Below, one piece after another: positions 51,852-60,887 of a stretch of DNA of 64,000 nucleotides. Numbering within the stretch: the stretch's first letter is position 1; each line of letters starts with the position of its first letter. This DNA comes from an uncultured Latescibacterota bacterium (GTDB lineage: Bacteria > Latescibacterota > UBA2968 > UBA8231), in NCBI GenBank assembly GCA_951813615.1, contig OX638377.1:806001-870000 (forward strand). The letters are read 5' to 3'. The translations under genes and the position numbers were made by a program. Below the pieces are notes generated by a model. It saw nothing but the letters and a program-made list of their open reading frames with translations, was not told where the DNA came from and did not search any database.

Positions 51852-53123
51852 ATGACACTCAGAAAGGCAGGAGGAAACTGGGTCGATGGGGATCGATTCT
51901 TCGACCGGGCTGCCGAACTTGAAGCACTCACCGAGCGGGTAAAGGACGGAACCCATACGCTACTGACTGCGCAACGGCGGATGGGCAAGACGAGCTTGGT
52001 TCGGGAGTTACTGCGTCGTCTAAAGGGCGAGGGGTGCTTCGAGACGATCTTTGTTGATCTGGAGGGGGCCAGCACTCCAGCAGACGCCATCGCCGAGATC
52101 GGGGTTCGGTCAAAGTCGGTGCAGGGCGTACAGCACAAGCTCAAATCTTGGCTTGCCAACACCCTTCAAGGAGTCGTTGATCGAGTCGATACCCTATCCG
52201 TCTCCGAGGTACAGGTGAAGTTGCGCGCCGGAATCGACGACGGAAACTGGCAGCAGAAGGGCGACGAGGTCTTCGAGGCCTTGGCCGAGAACGACCAGCC
52301 AGTAGTGCTCGCTATCGACGAGTTGCCAATTCTCGTCAATCGCCTGCTTAAGGGGGACGACTACTGCATCACGCCGAAGCGAAAACAGGCAGTGGACGAG
52401 TTCCTGAGTTGGCTGCGCAAGACCGGTCAAGAACATCAACGCCGGGTCTGCCTGATCCTCTCCGGCAGCGTGGGCTTGGAGCCGATCCTGCAACAAGCTG
52501 GGTTCAGTGCCCACGCGAACATCTTTTCTCCCTTTGATCTAAAGCCTTGGGACGAGGAGACTGCCTGTGCCTGCCTCGCCGCGCTAGCAGGGACTTATGG
52601 CATTGATCTCCCCCTCACCGTCCGCCAGGACATGTGTCACCGGCTGCGGTGTCAGATTCCCCACCACGTGCAGCAGTTCTTCGATAATCTTCACGAATAT
52701 CTGCGCCGGGCCAACCGGAAGGTAGCCTCACCAGAAGATGTAAATCGCGTGTACACCACCGAGATGCTGGGTGTTCGGGGACAGATGGATCTAGAGCACT
52801 ACGAGAGTCGGCTGCGGATGATTCTCGGAGACAAAGGTTATCTGGCCGCCTTGGATATATTGACCGAGGCCGCGGTCAACGACGGATTGCTGCATAGCGA
52901 TGCCATCAATCAATATTATGAGTACTTCCGAGCTGAATCCGACCCTGAATCCGACCCGGTCTCGATCAAAGACATTCTCAGTGTACTCGAACATGACGGC
53001 TATTTGGCTAGACAAGGGGACAACTATCGGTTCGTATCGGGCCTACTTGAAGCTTGGTGGTACGCCCGTCACGCCCGGCCCTTCATCCCCATAGCCCGTC
53101 GCCAAGCCAAAACGAGGAGCTAA
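51852..53123 (+). CDS. P-loop NTPase with winged-helix C-terminus (ATPase_2/archaeal-type)
   Basis: 423 residues. GRFF-type entry (NWVDGDRFFDRAAELEALTERV) then Walker A AQRRMGKTSLV (~36-46), Walker B VVLAIDELPIL (~153-163), sensor region RVCLILSGSVGLEPI and a C-terminal helical/winged-helix region ending in AWWYARHARPFIP. It belongs to the signal-transduction ATPases (STAND/ATPase_2-like). ATG 51852 is chosen (GAGGTG upstream); a TTG in the repeats would add a repetitive tail. The NTPase-TPR gene follows nine bases later. Confidence 0.8.
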   Translation: MTLRKAGGNWVDGDRFFDRAAELEALTERVKDGTHTLLTAQRRMGKTSLVRELLRRLKGEGCFETIFVDLEGASTPADAIAEIGVRSKSVQGVQHKLKSWLANTLQGVVDRVDTLSVSEVQVKLRAGIDDGNWQQKGDEVFEALAENDQPVVLAIDELPILVNRLLKGDDYCITPKRKQAVDEFLSWLRKTGQEHQRRVCLILSGSVGLEPILQQAGFSAHANIFSPFDLKPWDEETACACLAALAGTYGIDLPLTVRQDMCHRLRCQIPHHVQQFFDNLHEYLRRANRKVASPEDVNRVYTTEMLGVRGQMDLEHYESRLRMILGDKGYLAALDILTEAAVNDGLLHSDAINQYYEYFRAESDPESDPVSIKDILSVLEHDGYLARQGDNYRFVSGLLEAWWYARHARPFIPIARRQAKTRS

Positions 53124-53132
53124 GCGATAGCC

Positions 53133-56100
53133 ATGACCACTAGAAAGTACAACCCGGGGTTTCTCTCCGACGACGAACTGGTAGCCTCGTTCTGTGTTCG
53201 GATGGGCGAGTTTGAATCAATCGTTGATATGCTGCGTGAATGCACCGGAAGCGCCAATCCGCACCAGATTGCGATCGGTCCACGCGGCAGCGGAAAGACG
53301 AGCCTGCTGCTGCGTATCGCAGTCGAAGTGAGCCGAGATGCCGAATTGCGATCCGGCTTCTTTCCGATCGTCTTTGCCGAGGAAAGTTACGAAGTCGCCT
53401 CCGCTGGCGAGTTCTGGCTGGAATGTCTGTCTCGCTTGTCCGCCCAGATGCCTCGTGGGGAAAATGATCCCGACCTGCACCGAACTTACGAACACTTGCG
53501 CACCATTCAGGACGACCAAATTCTTGCCGAACTCTGCCTCGGTGCTCTGCTCGACTTCTCGGACCGGGTGGGCAAGCGGCTCGTGCTGATGGTCGAGAAT
53601 CTGAACATGATGTTCAGGGACATGGCGGACTCTGAGGCGGGCTGGCGGCTACGGAAGATTCTCCAGAACGAGCCGCGTATCATCCTACTGGCGAGTGCGA
53701 CCAGTCGCTTTGACGAGATCGACAATCCGGACCACGCCCTGTACGACCTGTTCCGGGTACTGATGCTGCACCCGCTCGACACCAACGAATGCGCTGTGCT
53801 ATGGGAAGCGGTGTCCGGCAAATGCCCTCTGCCCGAGACCATTCGATCCTTGGAGATTCTCACCGGTGGTAGTCCGCGTCTGATCACCATAGTGGCCCGC
53901 TTCGGTGCGGGGCGTTCCTTCCCCGAACTCATGGCCGAACTACTCGACCTCGTCGATGACCATACGGAGTACTTCAAGAGCCATATCGAATCACTCCCAG
54001 CGCAGGAGCGACGAGTCTATCTCGTGCTCGCCGATCTGTGGAAGCCTGCGACTACGAGGGAGATCTCGGCCCGCGCCCGGCTGGAGACGAGCAAGTGTAG
54101 TGCCCAACTCACCCGCCTCATCGAACGGGGCGTCGTTCAGGTCTCGGGTGGTACCGCCCGGCGCAAACAATATTACCTGACCGAGCGCCTCTACAACATC
54201 TACTACTTGCTGCGGCGCTCTCGCGGACCGAATGCCCTGATCAAGGCTCTCATCCAATTCATGGAGTCGTACTATTCTGGTACTGAACTGAAGGATATCG
54301 GTGCTCACATCGCCCGCGAGGCAGGGAGTTTCGGCGGGGAGATGCAAACGATGGCCCGGATCGCACTCGCGCAGATGATAAGGTTGCCGGTACTGGCCGA
54401 GCATCGAGAAGAGTTGCTTACGATGATTCCCGAAGGTTTTACGGAGGTTTTCGAGCGGGGTTCTGTACCTTCCAATGTGGAGAGGAAGACGTCGGTCGGT
54501 GTGGAACAGTATCCCCGTCGGGGAGACCAAAGTAGTGAGGATACGAACGAACAGGCTGAGTTTTTGGCCGCGAAGGAGATTTTCGATAAAGCGGTTGCTC
54601 TGAAGGATCAGAATCGGCCAGAAGAAGCACTGTCCGTCTTCGACGAGGTGGTGCGCCAATTCGCCGAGAGCGAAATACCGATAGTCTCCCGACTAGTCGC
54701 AATGGCCCTCTTCGAGAGAGGATTCACTCTCGATGACTTAGATCGACCCGAGGACGCACTTACCGCCTTTGACGAAGTGGTGCGTCGATTCGCTGAGAGC
54801 GATGTGCCAGACCTGCTCGAATCAGTTGCGATAGCGCTCGTCGTCAAAGGAAGCATACTTGGCATGCTAAATCGTCTGGAGGACGCACTGACCGCCTGTG
54901 ATGAGGTAGTGCACCGATTTGGCGATAGCGATGTGCCAGACCTGCTCGAATCAGTTGCACAGGCCCTCTCTGTCAAAGGGCATGCACTCGGGGATCTAGA
55001 CCGCCCGGAGGACGCACTGGTCGCCTATGATGAGGTAGTGTACCGATTTGGCGACAGCGATGTGCCAGACCTGCTCGAATCAGTTGCACGGGCCCTCTCT
55101 GGCAAAGGGCATGCACTCGGGGATCTAGACCGTCTGGAGGACGCACTGGTCGCCTATGATGAGGTAGTGCACCGATTTGGCGACAGTGATGTGCCAAGCC
55201 TGCTCGAATCAGTTGCACAGGCGCTTGTCAGCAAAGGATTCACGCTCGGCAGGCTGAACCGTCCGGAGGACGCACTGACCGCCTGTGATGAGGTAGTGTA
55301 CCGATTTGGCGACAGCGATGTGCCAGACCTGCTCGAATCAGTTGCACGGGCCCTCTCTGGCAAAGGGCATGCACTCGGGGATCTAGACCGTCTGGAGGAC
55401 GCACTGGTCGCCTATGATGAGGTAGTGCACCGATTTGGCGACAGTGATGTGCCAAGCCTGCTCGAATCAGTTGCAAAGGCGCTTGTCAGCAAAGGATTCA
55501 CGCTCGGCAGGCTGAACCGTCCGGAGGATGCACTGACCGCCTGTGATGAGGTAGTGCACCGATTTGGCGACAGCGATGTGCCAGACCTGCTCGAATCAGT
55601 TGCACGGGCCCTCTCTGGCAAAGGGCATGCACTCAGGGATCTAGACCGTCCGGAGGACGCACTGGTCGCCTATGATGAGGTGGTGCACCGATTTGGCGAC
55701 AGTGATGTGCCAAGCCTGCTCGAATCAGTTGCAAAGGCGCTTGTCAGCAAAGGGCATGCACTCGGGGATCTAGACCGTCCGGAGGACGCACTGGTCGCCT
55801 ATGATGAGGTAGTGCACCGATTTGGCGACAGCGATGTGTCAAACCTGCTCGAATCAGTTGCACAGGCGCTTGTCAGCAAAGGATTCACGCTCGGCAGGCT
55901 GAACCGTCCGGAGGATGCACTGACCGCCTGTGATGAGGTGGTGCGCCGATTCGGCGATAGCGAATCTCCTGCGTTTCGTATGGCGACAGAGTACGCGCTT
56001 CTTATAAAAGCGGATTTTGCGATAGAGTGTCGGCAGTACAAGGCAGCCATCGAGGCGGCAAGTCGGGTACTTGATATATGCCACGCGGAATTGTCGGAGA

Positions 56101-56450
56101 GCCGACGGTTGGCTCTCCTAATCAGGGCAAAGGCGACACTCGCAAGCGGGGACCTATCCGCGAGCGAGCAAGACATAGCGGCGATCTTGACGATTCTCCC
56201 CAATCTCGACCCCCTTCCGAAAGAGAGTCTTGAAGACCTGATGGCACTCAGCATCGAAATCGGGCCAGAGCACATGGTAGAGCTTATTCAAGCATCGCCG
56301 TCGGCGAACCTTCTGTTGCCGCTTACGACGGCTTTGGAGCAGGAACTCGGTCGCGAGCCTCGGGTGGCGCTTGAGGTCGCGGAAGTTGCTGAGGATATTC
56401 GAAAGGATCTGGCGAGGCTGAGGGAAACGCAGAGTGATGGCGTCGAGTAA
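53133..56450 (+). CDS. NTPase with winged helix and large 43-residue TPR-like array
   Basis: 1105 residues. N-terminal P-loop NTPase: Walker A GPRGSGKTSLL (~49-59), Walker B-like LVLMVENLNMMF, sensor ILLASATSRFDEI. A winged-helix-like region (~300-360, KPATTREISARARLETSKCSAQLTRLIERGVV) follows, then a helical linker. From residue 494 ten near-identical 43-residue units and one partial unit build a TPR-like superhelix, then a helical C-terminus. This is a STAND-like switch: array as sensor, NTPase as oligomerising hub. The gene is paired with the upstream NTPase and fits a candidate defence or stress-sensing system. Confidence 0.8.
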   Translation: MTTRKYNPGFLSDDELVASFCVRMGEFESIVDMLRECTGSANPHQIAIGPRGSGKTSLLLRIAVEVSRDAELRSGFFPIVFAEESYEVASAGEFWLECLSRLSAQMPRGENDPDLHRTYEHLRTIQDDQILAELCLGALLDFSDRVGKRLVLMVENLNMMFRDMADSEAGWRLRKILQNEPRIILLASATSRFDEIDNPDHALYDLFRVLMLHPLDTNECAVLWEAVSGKCPLPETIRSLEILTGGSPRLITIVARFGAGRSFPELMAELLDLVDDHTEYFKSHIESLPAQERRVYLVLADLWKPATTREISARARLETSKCSAQLTRLIERGVVQVSGGTARRKQYYLTERLYNIYYLLRRSRGPNALIKALIQFMESYYSGTELKDIGAHIAREAGSFGGEMQTMARIALAQMIRLPVLAEHREELLTMIPEGFTEVFERGSVPSNVERKTSVGVEQYPRRGDQSSEDTNEQAEFLAAKEIFDKAVALKDQNRPEEALSVFDEVVRQFAESEIPIVSRLVAMALFERGFTLDDLDRPEDALTAFDEVVRRFAESDVPDLLESVAIALVVKGSILGMLNRLEDALTACDEVVHRFGDSDVPDLLESVAQALSVKGHALGDLDRPEDALVAYDEVVYRFGDSDVPDLLESVARALSGKGHALGDLDRLEDALVAYDEVVHRFGDSDVPSLLESVAQALVSKGFTLGRLNRPEDALTACDEVVYRFGDSDVPDLLESVARALSGKGHALGDLDRLEDALVAYDEVVHRFGDSDVPSLLESVAKALVSKGFTLGRLNRPEDALTACDEVVHRFGDSDVPDLLESVARALSGKGHALRDLDRPEDALVAYDEVVHRFGDSDVPSLLESVAKALVSKGHALGDLDRPEDALVAYDEVVHRFGDSDVSNLLESVAQALVSKGFTLGRLNRPEDALTACDEVVRRFGDSESPAFRMATEYALLIKADFAIECRQYKAAIEAASRVLDICHAELSESRRLALLIRAKATLASGDLSASEQDIAAILTILPNLDPLPKESLEDLMALSIEIGPEHMVELIQASPSANLLLPLTTALEQELGREPRVALEVAEVAEDIRKDLARLRETQSDGVE
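54612..55901 (+). repeat. Ten 129-base tandem repeats encoding a TPR-like array
   Basis: Ten units of 43 codons (a partial eleventh starts at 55902). The consensus starts DRPEDALVAYDEVVHRFGDS and ends LVSKGFTLGRL. Two unit types differ at the start of the unit (NRPEDALTAC or DRPEDALVAY). Units 5-6 and 7-8 (from 55128 and 55386) are almost identical 258-base doubles, so recent expansion went in pairs. Confidence 0.95.
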
Positions 56451-56543
56451 CTAGGACGAAGGAAGTGCGCTTGTGAAGCGTGGCCGCAAATGCTGCGCTG
56501 AGCATTATATAACAACGATAGAATCCTATGGAGGAGTAACTCT

Positions 56544-57260
56544 ATGTTCGGAACCATTCTCAACCCGTCCGGCGAAGTGCTGGACTACACGTTTCACGCT
56601 GGCGCGGAGGGATCGCGGCACATCGCCGTCTTGGGGCACGGCGTGACCGGCAACAAGGACCGCCCCTTTGTCGTAGCGCTGGCCGAGGGATTAGCGGCCG
56701 CCGGCATCCACGCGCTGCGTTTTTCCTTTGCCGGCAACGGCGCGTCTGAGGGCCGCTTTGCCGACGCGACGGTTTCCAAAGAAGTCGAAGACCTCGGTGC
56801 GGTACTCGACGCCTTGGACGGCTACTCGATCTGCTATGTCGGCCACAGCATGGGGGGAGCGGTCGGCGTCTTGAGCCGCGACGAGCGCATTCACCTGCTC
56901 GTCTCCCTAGCGGGCATGGTGCATACTCACGCCTTTGCCGAGCGCGAGTTCGGCGAGGAGGTGCCCGACGAGGGCTGCATGTGGGACGAGCCTGACTGCC
57001 CGCTCTCGCGCGCCTACATGGACGACATGGCCCAAATCGATACTGTGGTGCGACGCGGGGCCGAGATTGTAGTGCCTTGGCTGCTGGTGCACGGCAGCGA
57101 GGACGATGTGGTGCCGATTGCTGACTCGCACGACATCCTCGCCCGAGCCAGCGACAACGCCGAACTCGTCGCCATCGACGGAGCCGACCACGTTTTTAGC
57201 GAGCACGCGCAGGTGATGGTCGAAAAAGTTGTCGGCTGGCTACAAGAGCAGTGGGCATAA
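56544..57260 (+). CDS. Alpha/beta hydrolase
   Basis: 238 residues. Oxyanion-type LGHGVTGNKDRP, nucleophile Ser in GHSMGG (~99-104), acid in HGSEDDVVP and His in DGADHVF complete the triad. Similar to small serine hydrolases of the DLH/BAAT or esterase group. GGAGGAG lies about 7 bases before ATG 56544. Substrate unknown. Confidence 0.85.
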   Translation: MFGTILNPSGEVLDYTFHAGAEGSRHIAVLGHGVTGNKDRPFVVALAEGLAAAGIHALRFSFAGNGASEGRFADATVSKEVEDLGAVLDALDGYSICYVGHSMGGAVGVLSRDERIHLLVSLAGMVHTHAFAEREFGEEVPDEGCMWDEPDCPLSRAYMDDMAQIDTVVRRGAEIVVPWLLVHGSEDDVVPIADSHDILARASDNAELVAIDGADHVFSEHAQVMVEKVVGWLQEQWA

Positions 57261-57294
57261 GTATCCCCACCGGTCGCCGCCTACCAGAGATTGC

Positions 57295-57349
57295 GCGCAC
57301 CTCCTATCTTTAAAGGAGGAAACCCGGCAATCCCGCCGGCTATGTGCGC
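57295..57349 (+). promoter_or_regulatory. Predicted three-way-junction RNA in the cytochrome gene leader
   Basis: GCGCAC (57295-57300) pairs with GTGCGC (57344-57349) and encloses two hairpins: CTCCT/AGGAG (57301-57305 and 57314-57318) and CCGGC/GCCGG (57324-57328 and 57335-57339). The first hairpin hides an AGGAG. It lies 16 bases before ATG 57366. No known riboswitch class is recognised. Confidence 0.3.
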
Positions 57350-57365
57350 TCTGCCCAGCTAAGCC

Positions 57366-60230
57366 ATGCAAAAGAAAACGCCGAGTCGCCTGAGCACTCG
57401 CCAGCAACGGACCTTGCTGGCCGTGGTGGCCTTGGGTGTCTTCATGGTCGCCGATACGCTCTATTTGCTGACCAATCGGCTGGCCGACGCCCTCGATTTC
57501 GACTACTTCGCGGTTACCGACATTTCCCTGCCCAAGTTTTACCAAGGCATGGTGCTGTCGCATACGGGCGTCGGTTTGGTGCTGGTGGTACTGGCGATGG
57601 GCTTTGTGGCTTGGCACTTACCGGCGGTGTGGCGCAAAAGCCGCAAGCGGGCCATCCTCACCGGCATCGCCACGCTGACGTTGGGCATCGTACTGGCCAT
57701 TAGCGGGCTGTTCATCCTCAGCGCGGCGAGCAATCGCGGCAATCCGGTGGCGTACTGGAGCCATGTGGCCGCGGCGGTTTTGGTCCCCTTCTTTTACTTG
57801 GCGCACCGTCGCCTCTCACTGTGGAAGCCCTCTGCGCGGAGCTATCGCATCGTGCCCATAGCGGTGGTTGGGCTGTTAGCGCTGGCCGTAGTGCTACACG
57901 GGTTGACCTATAGCGGCGAGCAGTACACGCAGGCGGCCGAGCAGGCATTTGCCGCTGGCAAGCACACCGGTCCAGGTTCCAAGGCGCGGGAGGTCGCTGA
58001 CTTTGCCCCAGACGACTTTGTCCCCGCCAATTTCGTCCCGGCTGAAAGTCCCTTTTTCCCGGCAGCTACTACGACTACGACTGGCGACGTGCTGCCCTCG
58101 CGGATCATCACGCGCGGCGATCTCTCGCAGCCTGAGAAACTCGCTGGCGATATGGACGAGTATGGCTTTGTGGTCAACGAGCCGATTGGCTCGGAGACGT
58201 GCGCTCGCTGCCACGCGGCAATCGTCGAACAGTGGGCGACATCGGCGCACCGCTTTGCCTCGTTCAACAATCCCTTCTACGAGGCGACGATCAACCACAT
58301 GCGCAGCAATTCGACCGAGAGCAATGCGGAGGTTGACGCGCATATCGCCTATTACAAGGACTTGGCGGGCGAGGAGGCCAAGATCAAGTCCAAGTGGTGC
58401 TCGGGTTGCCACGATCCGGCGTTGATGCTGGCGGGCAAAATGACCGAAGAGATCGACCGCGCCTCGCCCCAAGCCCAAGCCGGGCTGACCTGCCTAGGCT
58501 GCCACGCCATTGACGAGATTCACGACCAGACCGGCAACGGCAACTACAACATCGCCGACGAGCAAGAGGACCCGTATCTGTTCGCCAATGCCAAAGAAGG
58601 GGCTGGCCGCTTCGTGCACGACACCGCGCTGAAAGCGCGGCCCATCGTACACAAGAAGCAAATGCTCAAGCCGTTCTTCCGCACCTCTGAGTTTTGCGCC
58701 ACCTGCCACAAGGTTAGTCTCGACTCGCGCGTCAATGGCTACCGCTGGCTGCGCGGCCAAGACGAATACGACAATTGGCACGACAGCGGCGTGGCGCTCA
58801 ACGCCTCTAGAACCTTCTATCTGCCTGCTGTTAAGCGGGTCTGCCAGGACTGTCACATGCCGCTGGAGGAAGCGGTCGCTGGCGACGTGTCGGCGCGAGA
58901 TGGGTACGTCAAATCGCATCGCTTTTTGGCGGTCAACACGGCCCTGCCCTTCATTCGCGGGGACGAGGAAACCATCGCGCGGATTGAGGAATTTCTGCAA
59001 GACGAAAAACTCAGCGTTGATGTGTTCGCACTGCACCATCAAGAAGAAGCGCACTACGCACTGGACAAGAGCCAGCCAGCGCTGGTGCCCGGCGGCGAGT
59101 ACGCATTCGACGTAGTGGTGCGCAACAAGGGTGTCGGGCACACCTTCCCAGGCGGGACCAACGATTCTAACGAGGGATGGCTAGAGGTTTCGGTGGTAGG
59201 CGACGACGACGCGGTGCTGGCTTTGAGCGGGGCGGTGCAAGACGACGGGCATGTCGATACAGGGGCGCACTTTTACAAGGCGTTGATGGTTGATGCAGAA
59301 GGCCAAGCCATCCACCGGCGCAACGCGCAGGACATCGTCACCGCCGTGTATGTGCGCACCATTGGTCCAGGTACGGCGGATGTAGCGCACTACAGCTTCG
59401 AGGTACCCGAGGACTACGCGGGGCGCAAGCTGACGCTGCGGGCGCGGCTGCTGTGGCGCAAGTTTGACCGCGCCTATACGGAGTTTGCCTTTAACAACAA
59501 CCGCCAGGGTTTCCGCCGCTTCGACCAAGTGCCGGATTTGCCGGTGACTGAGATCGCTCGCAGCGAGGTGGAGGTGGTGGTAGGAGGACCGTCCGCGCAG
59601 GGAGCGCCGGATGCGGGTGACTGGATGCGCTTCAACGACTATGGCATCGGCTTGCTGCTCCAAGACGATACCCAAGGGGCCGCACGGGCCTTTGCGACGG
59701 TGGAACAGCTAGCGCCGGAGCGACTGGACGGTTGCCGCAACTTGGCTAAGGTTGCAGTGCGCGACGGGCACTTGGAGCGAGCGTACGAGCATTTGGAGGA
59801 CTGCGAGGCGTTAGTTAGCGGCGACGGGCAGACGGCTTGGGTCTGGGGCGTGGTGTTGCAAGAGGATGGTCGTTACGAAGCGGCGGCGCAGGCATATCGC
59901 CGAGTGTTGCGCGACTTTCCCGAGGATCGGGCTACGTGGCGCAACTTGGGTCGGGTGCTGTACCTCGACGGCCGTTTTGAGGAGGCTTTGGAGGCTCTCG
60001 ATGGCGTGCTGGCCATTGACCCGGAAGACCGCGTCGCCCACTACCACCGGATGCTGTCGCTGCGCGCCCTTGGCCGCGAGGATGAGGCCCTCATTGCCGA
60101 GCGGGCTTACCAGTACTACCAGATCGACGAGTCGGCGCAAGAGCTGACGCGCCGCTATCGGCTAGAGCATCCGCACGACAACCGCGAGGCGCTCAAGATT
60201 CACGTTCATCCGCTGGGGGAGGGTGGTTGA
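57366..60230 (+). CDS. Membrane-anchored pentaheme cytochrome c with TPR C-terminus
   Basis: 954 residues. Four to five N-terminal helices (~18-200) anchor the protein. Five CxxCH haem sites follow: CARCH (279), CSGCH (345), CLGCH (376), CATCH (444) and CQDCH (493), as in cytochrome c554-like multihaem proteins. A beta-rich region (~560-760) and a C-terminal TPR domain (~780-940) follow. It is probably an envelope electron carrier or oxidoreductase complex subunit. The 3' end overlaps the convergent DUF4926 gene by 25 bases. A CRTAC1-like lipoprotein gene lies downstream. Confidence 0.85.
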   Translation: MQKKTPSRLSTRQQRTLLAVVALGVFMVADTLYLLTNRLADALDFDYFAVTDISLPKFYQGMVLSHTGVGLVLVVLAMGFVAWHLPAVWRKSRKRAILTGIATLTLGIVLAISGLFILSAASNRGNPVAYWSHVAAAVLVPFFYLAHRRLSLWKPSARSYRIVPIAVVGLLALAVVLHGLTYSGEQYTQAAEQAFAAGKHTGPGSKAREVADFAPDDFVPANFVPAESPFFPAATTTTTGDVLPSRIITRGDLSQPEKLAGDMDEYGFVVNEPIGSETCARCHAAIVEQWATSAHRFASFNNPFYEATINHMRSNSTESNAEVDAHIAYYKDLAGEEAKIKSKWCSGCHDPALMLAGKMTEEIDRASPQAQAGLTCLGCHAIDEIHDQTGNGNYNIADEQEDPYLFANAKEGAGRFVHDTALKARPIVHKKQMLKPFFRTSEFCATCHKVSLDSRVNGYRWLRGQDEYDNWHDSGVALNASRTFYLPAVKRVCQDCHMPLEEAVAGDVSARDGYVKSHRFLAVNTALPFIRGDEETIARIEEFLQDEKLSVDVFALHHQEEAHYALDKSQPALVPGGEYAFDVVVRNKGVGHTFPGGTNDSNEGWLEVSVVGDDDAVLALSGAVQDDGHVDTGAHFYKALMVDAEGQAIHRRNAQDIVTAVYVRTIGPGTADVAHYSFEVPEDYAGRKLTLRARLLWRKFDRAYTEFAFNNNRQGFRRFDQVPDLPVTEIARSEVEVVVGGPSAQGAPDAGDWMRFNDYGIGLLLQDDTQGAARAFATVEQLAPERLDGCRNLAKVAVRDGHLERAYEHLEDCEALVSGDGQTAWVWGVVLQEDGRYEAAAQAYRRVLRDFPEDRATWRNLGRVLYLDGRFEEALEALDGVLAIDPEDRVAHYHRMLSLRALGREDEALIAERAYQYYQIDESAQELTRRYRLEHPHDNREALKIHVHPLGEGG

Positions 60231-60475
60231 GAATCTGTCCGTTGAGGGCGCACGTGGAGAATTTCTTCCATGCCTAGCGCCCGCACTTGGTCGGCTTCTA
60301 GGGTGAGGACGGATCGGTTGGGAAACTCCACTTCGTACGCGGCTCCTTCGCCGTGAATGAAAACCACGACCCCGACATCGCCGGCGATCAGCTCGGCTTC
60401 GGGTTGATCGGCTGTCAGAACAGCCCGTCGGTGTTCGGCTAGGGGTTCAGCTAGGGGTTCGGCTAGGGTATTCAT
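60206..60475 (-). CDS. DUF4926-like small protein
   Basis: 89 residues. The core (AVLTADQPEAELIAGDVGVVVFIHGEGAAYEVEFPN...VLTLEADQVRAL) matches the DUF4926 pattern, a small SH3-like barrel. The N-terminus has three LAEP repeats. AAGGAG lies 8 bases before ATG 60475, and the DUF6883-like gene stops just upstream. Its 3' end overlaps the convergent cytochrome gene by 25 bases. Confidence 0.75.
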   Translation of the reverse strand: MNTLAEPLAEPLAEHRRAVLTADQPEAELIAGDVGVVVFIHGEGAAYEVEFPNRSVLTLEADQVRALGMEEILHVRPQRTDSQPPSPSG

Positions 60476-60478
60476 GGA

Positions 60479-60790
60479 CTAACTCCTTTGTGGAACGGCC
60501 GTTACAAAGCGTAGCGCGGTCTCGCCTCGTCGGACGAACCACACGGTGCGTACGTAAAATAGGCCGTATGATGGTGTGTCAATATATCCAAGGATAATGT
60601 ATTTTGTGCCGTGCTCAGTTGCAATACGTTCGGCAAGTGGTTGCGTCCTGACGATGACTAATAGACCTCTGCGTAAATCCCCGACGTTGTGGTCGTCATA
60701 GCCCAGTATGGCGAATAGACCGCTCTTACTCTCGTCGTGCAGTAGGTAAGTCAATTTTTCGTCGGCGATGTAGGCTTCGTTGCGATTCAT
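60479..60790 (-). CDS. DUF6883-like small protein
   Basis: 103 residues. EKLTYLLHDESKSGLFAILGYD, LRRGLLVIV, HGTKYIILGYIDTPSYG and VRTVWFVRRGETALRFVTAVP follow the DUF6883 pattern. The partner DUF4926-like gene lies three bases downstream. Small pairs of this kind are often found near each other in mobile or accessory loci and have been suggested to act as two-gene modules; function is not known. Confidence 0.65.
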   Translation of the reverse strand: MNRNEAYIADEKLTYLLHDESKSGLFAILGYDDHNVGDLRRGLLVIVRTQPLAERIATEHGTKYIILGYIDTPSYGLFYVRTVWFVRRGETALRFVTAVPQRS

Positions 60791-60887
60791 GTCGAGCTAA
60801 TCCGATTGCATTCTTTTAAGGTGTCAGTTACTCTAGCAAACATCTGTGTATCAATCTTTCACACTGCTAAGGCTTAATGGGAAGAAT

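Noticed and set aside
51646..51956. Minus-strand ORFs with FFPTN or FQRIS repeats
   Set aside because: They come from the five 15-base leader repeats; no start signals, and the real gene is on the plus strand.
54612..55901. Possible CRISPR-like array
   Set aside because: Repeats are 129 bases, contiguous and in frame, with no unique spacers and no cas genes nearby.
54439..56275. Several minus-strand ORFs with repeated Arg/Ser-rich segments
   Set aside because: They are shadows of the TPR repeats on the plus strand and repeat only because the coding strand repeats.
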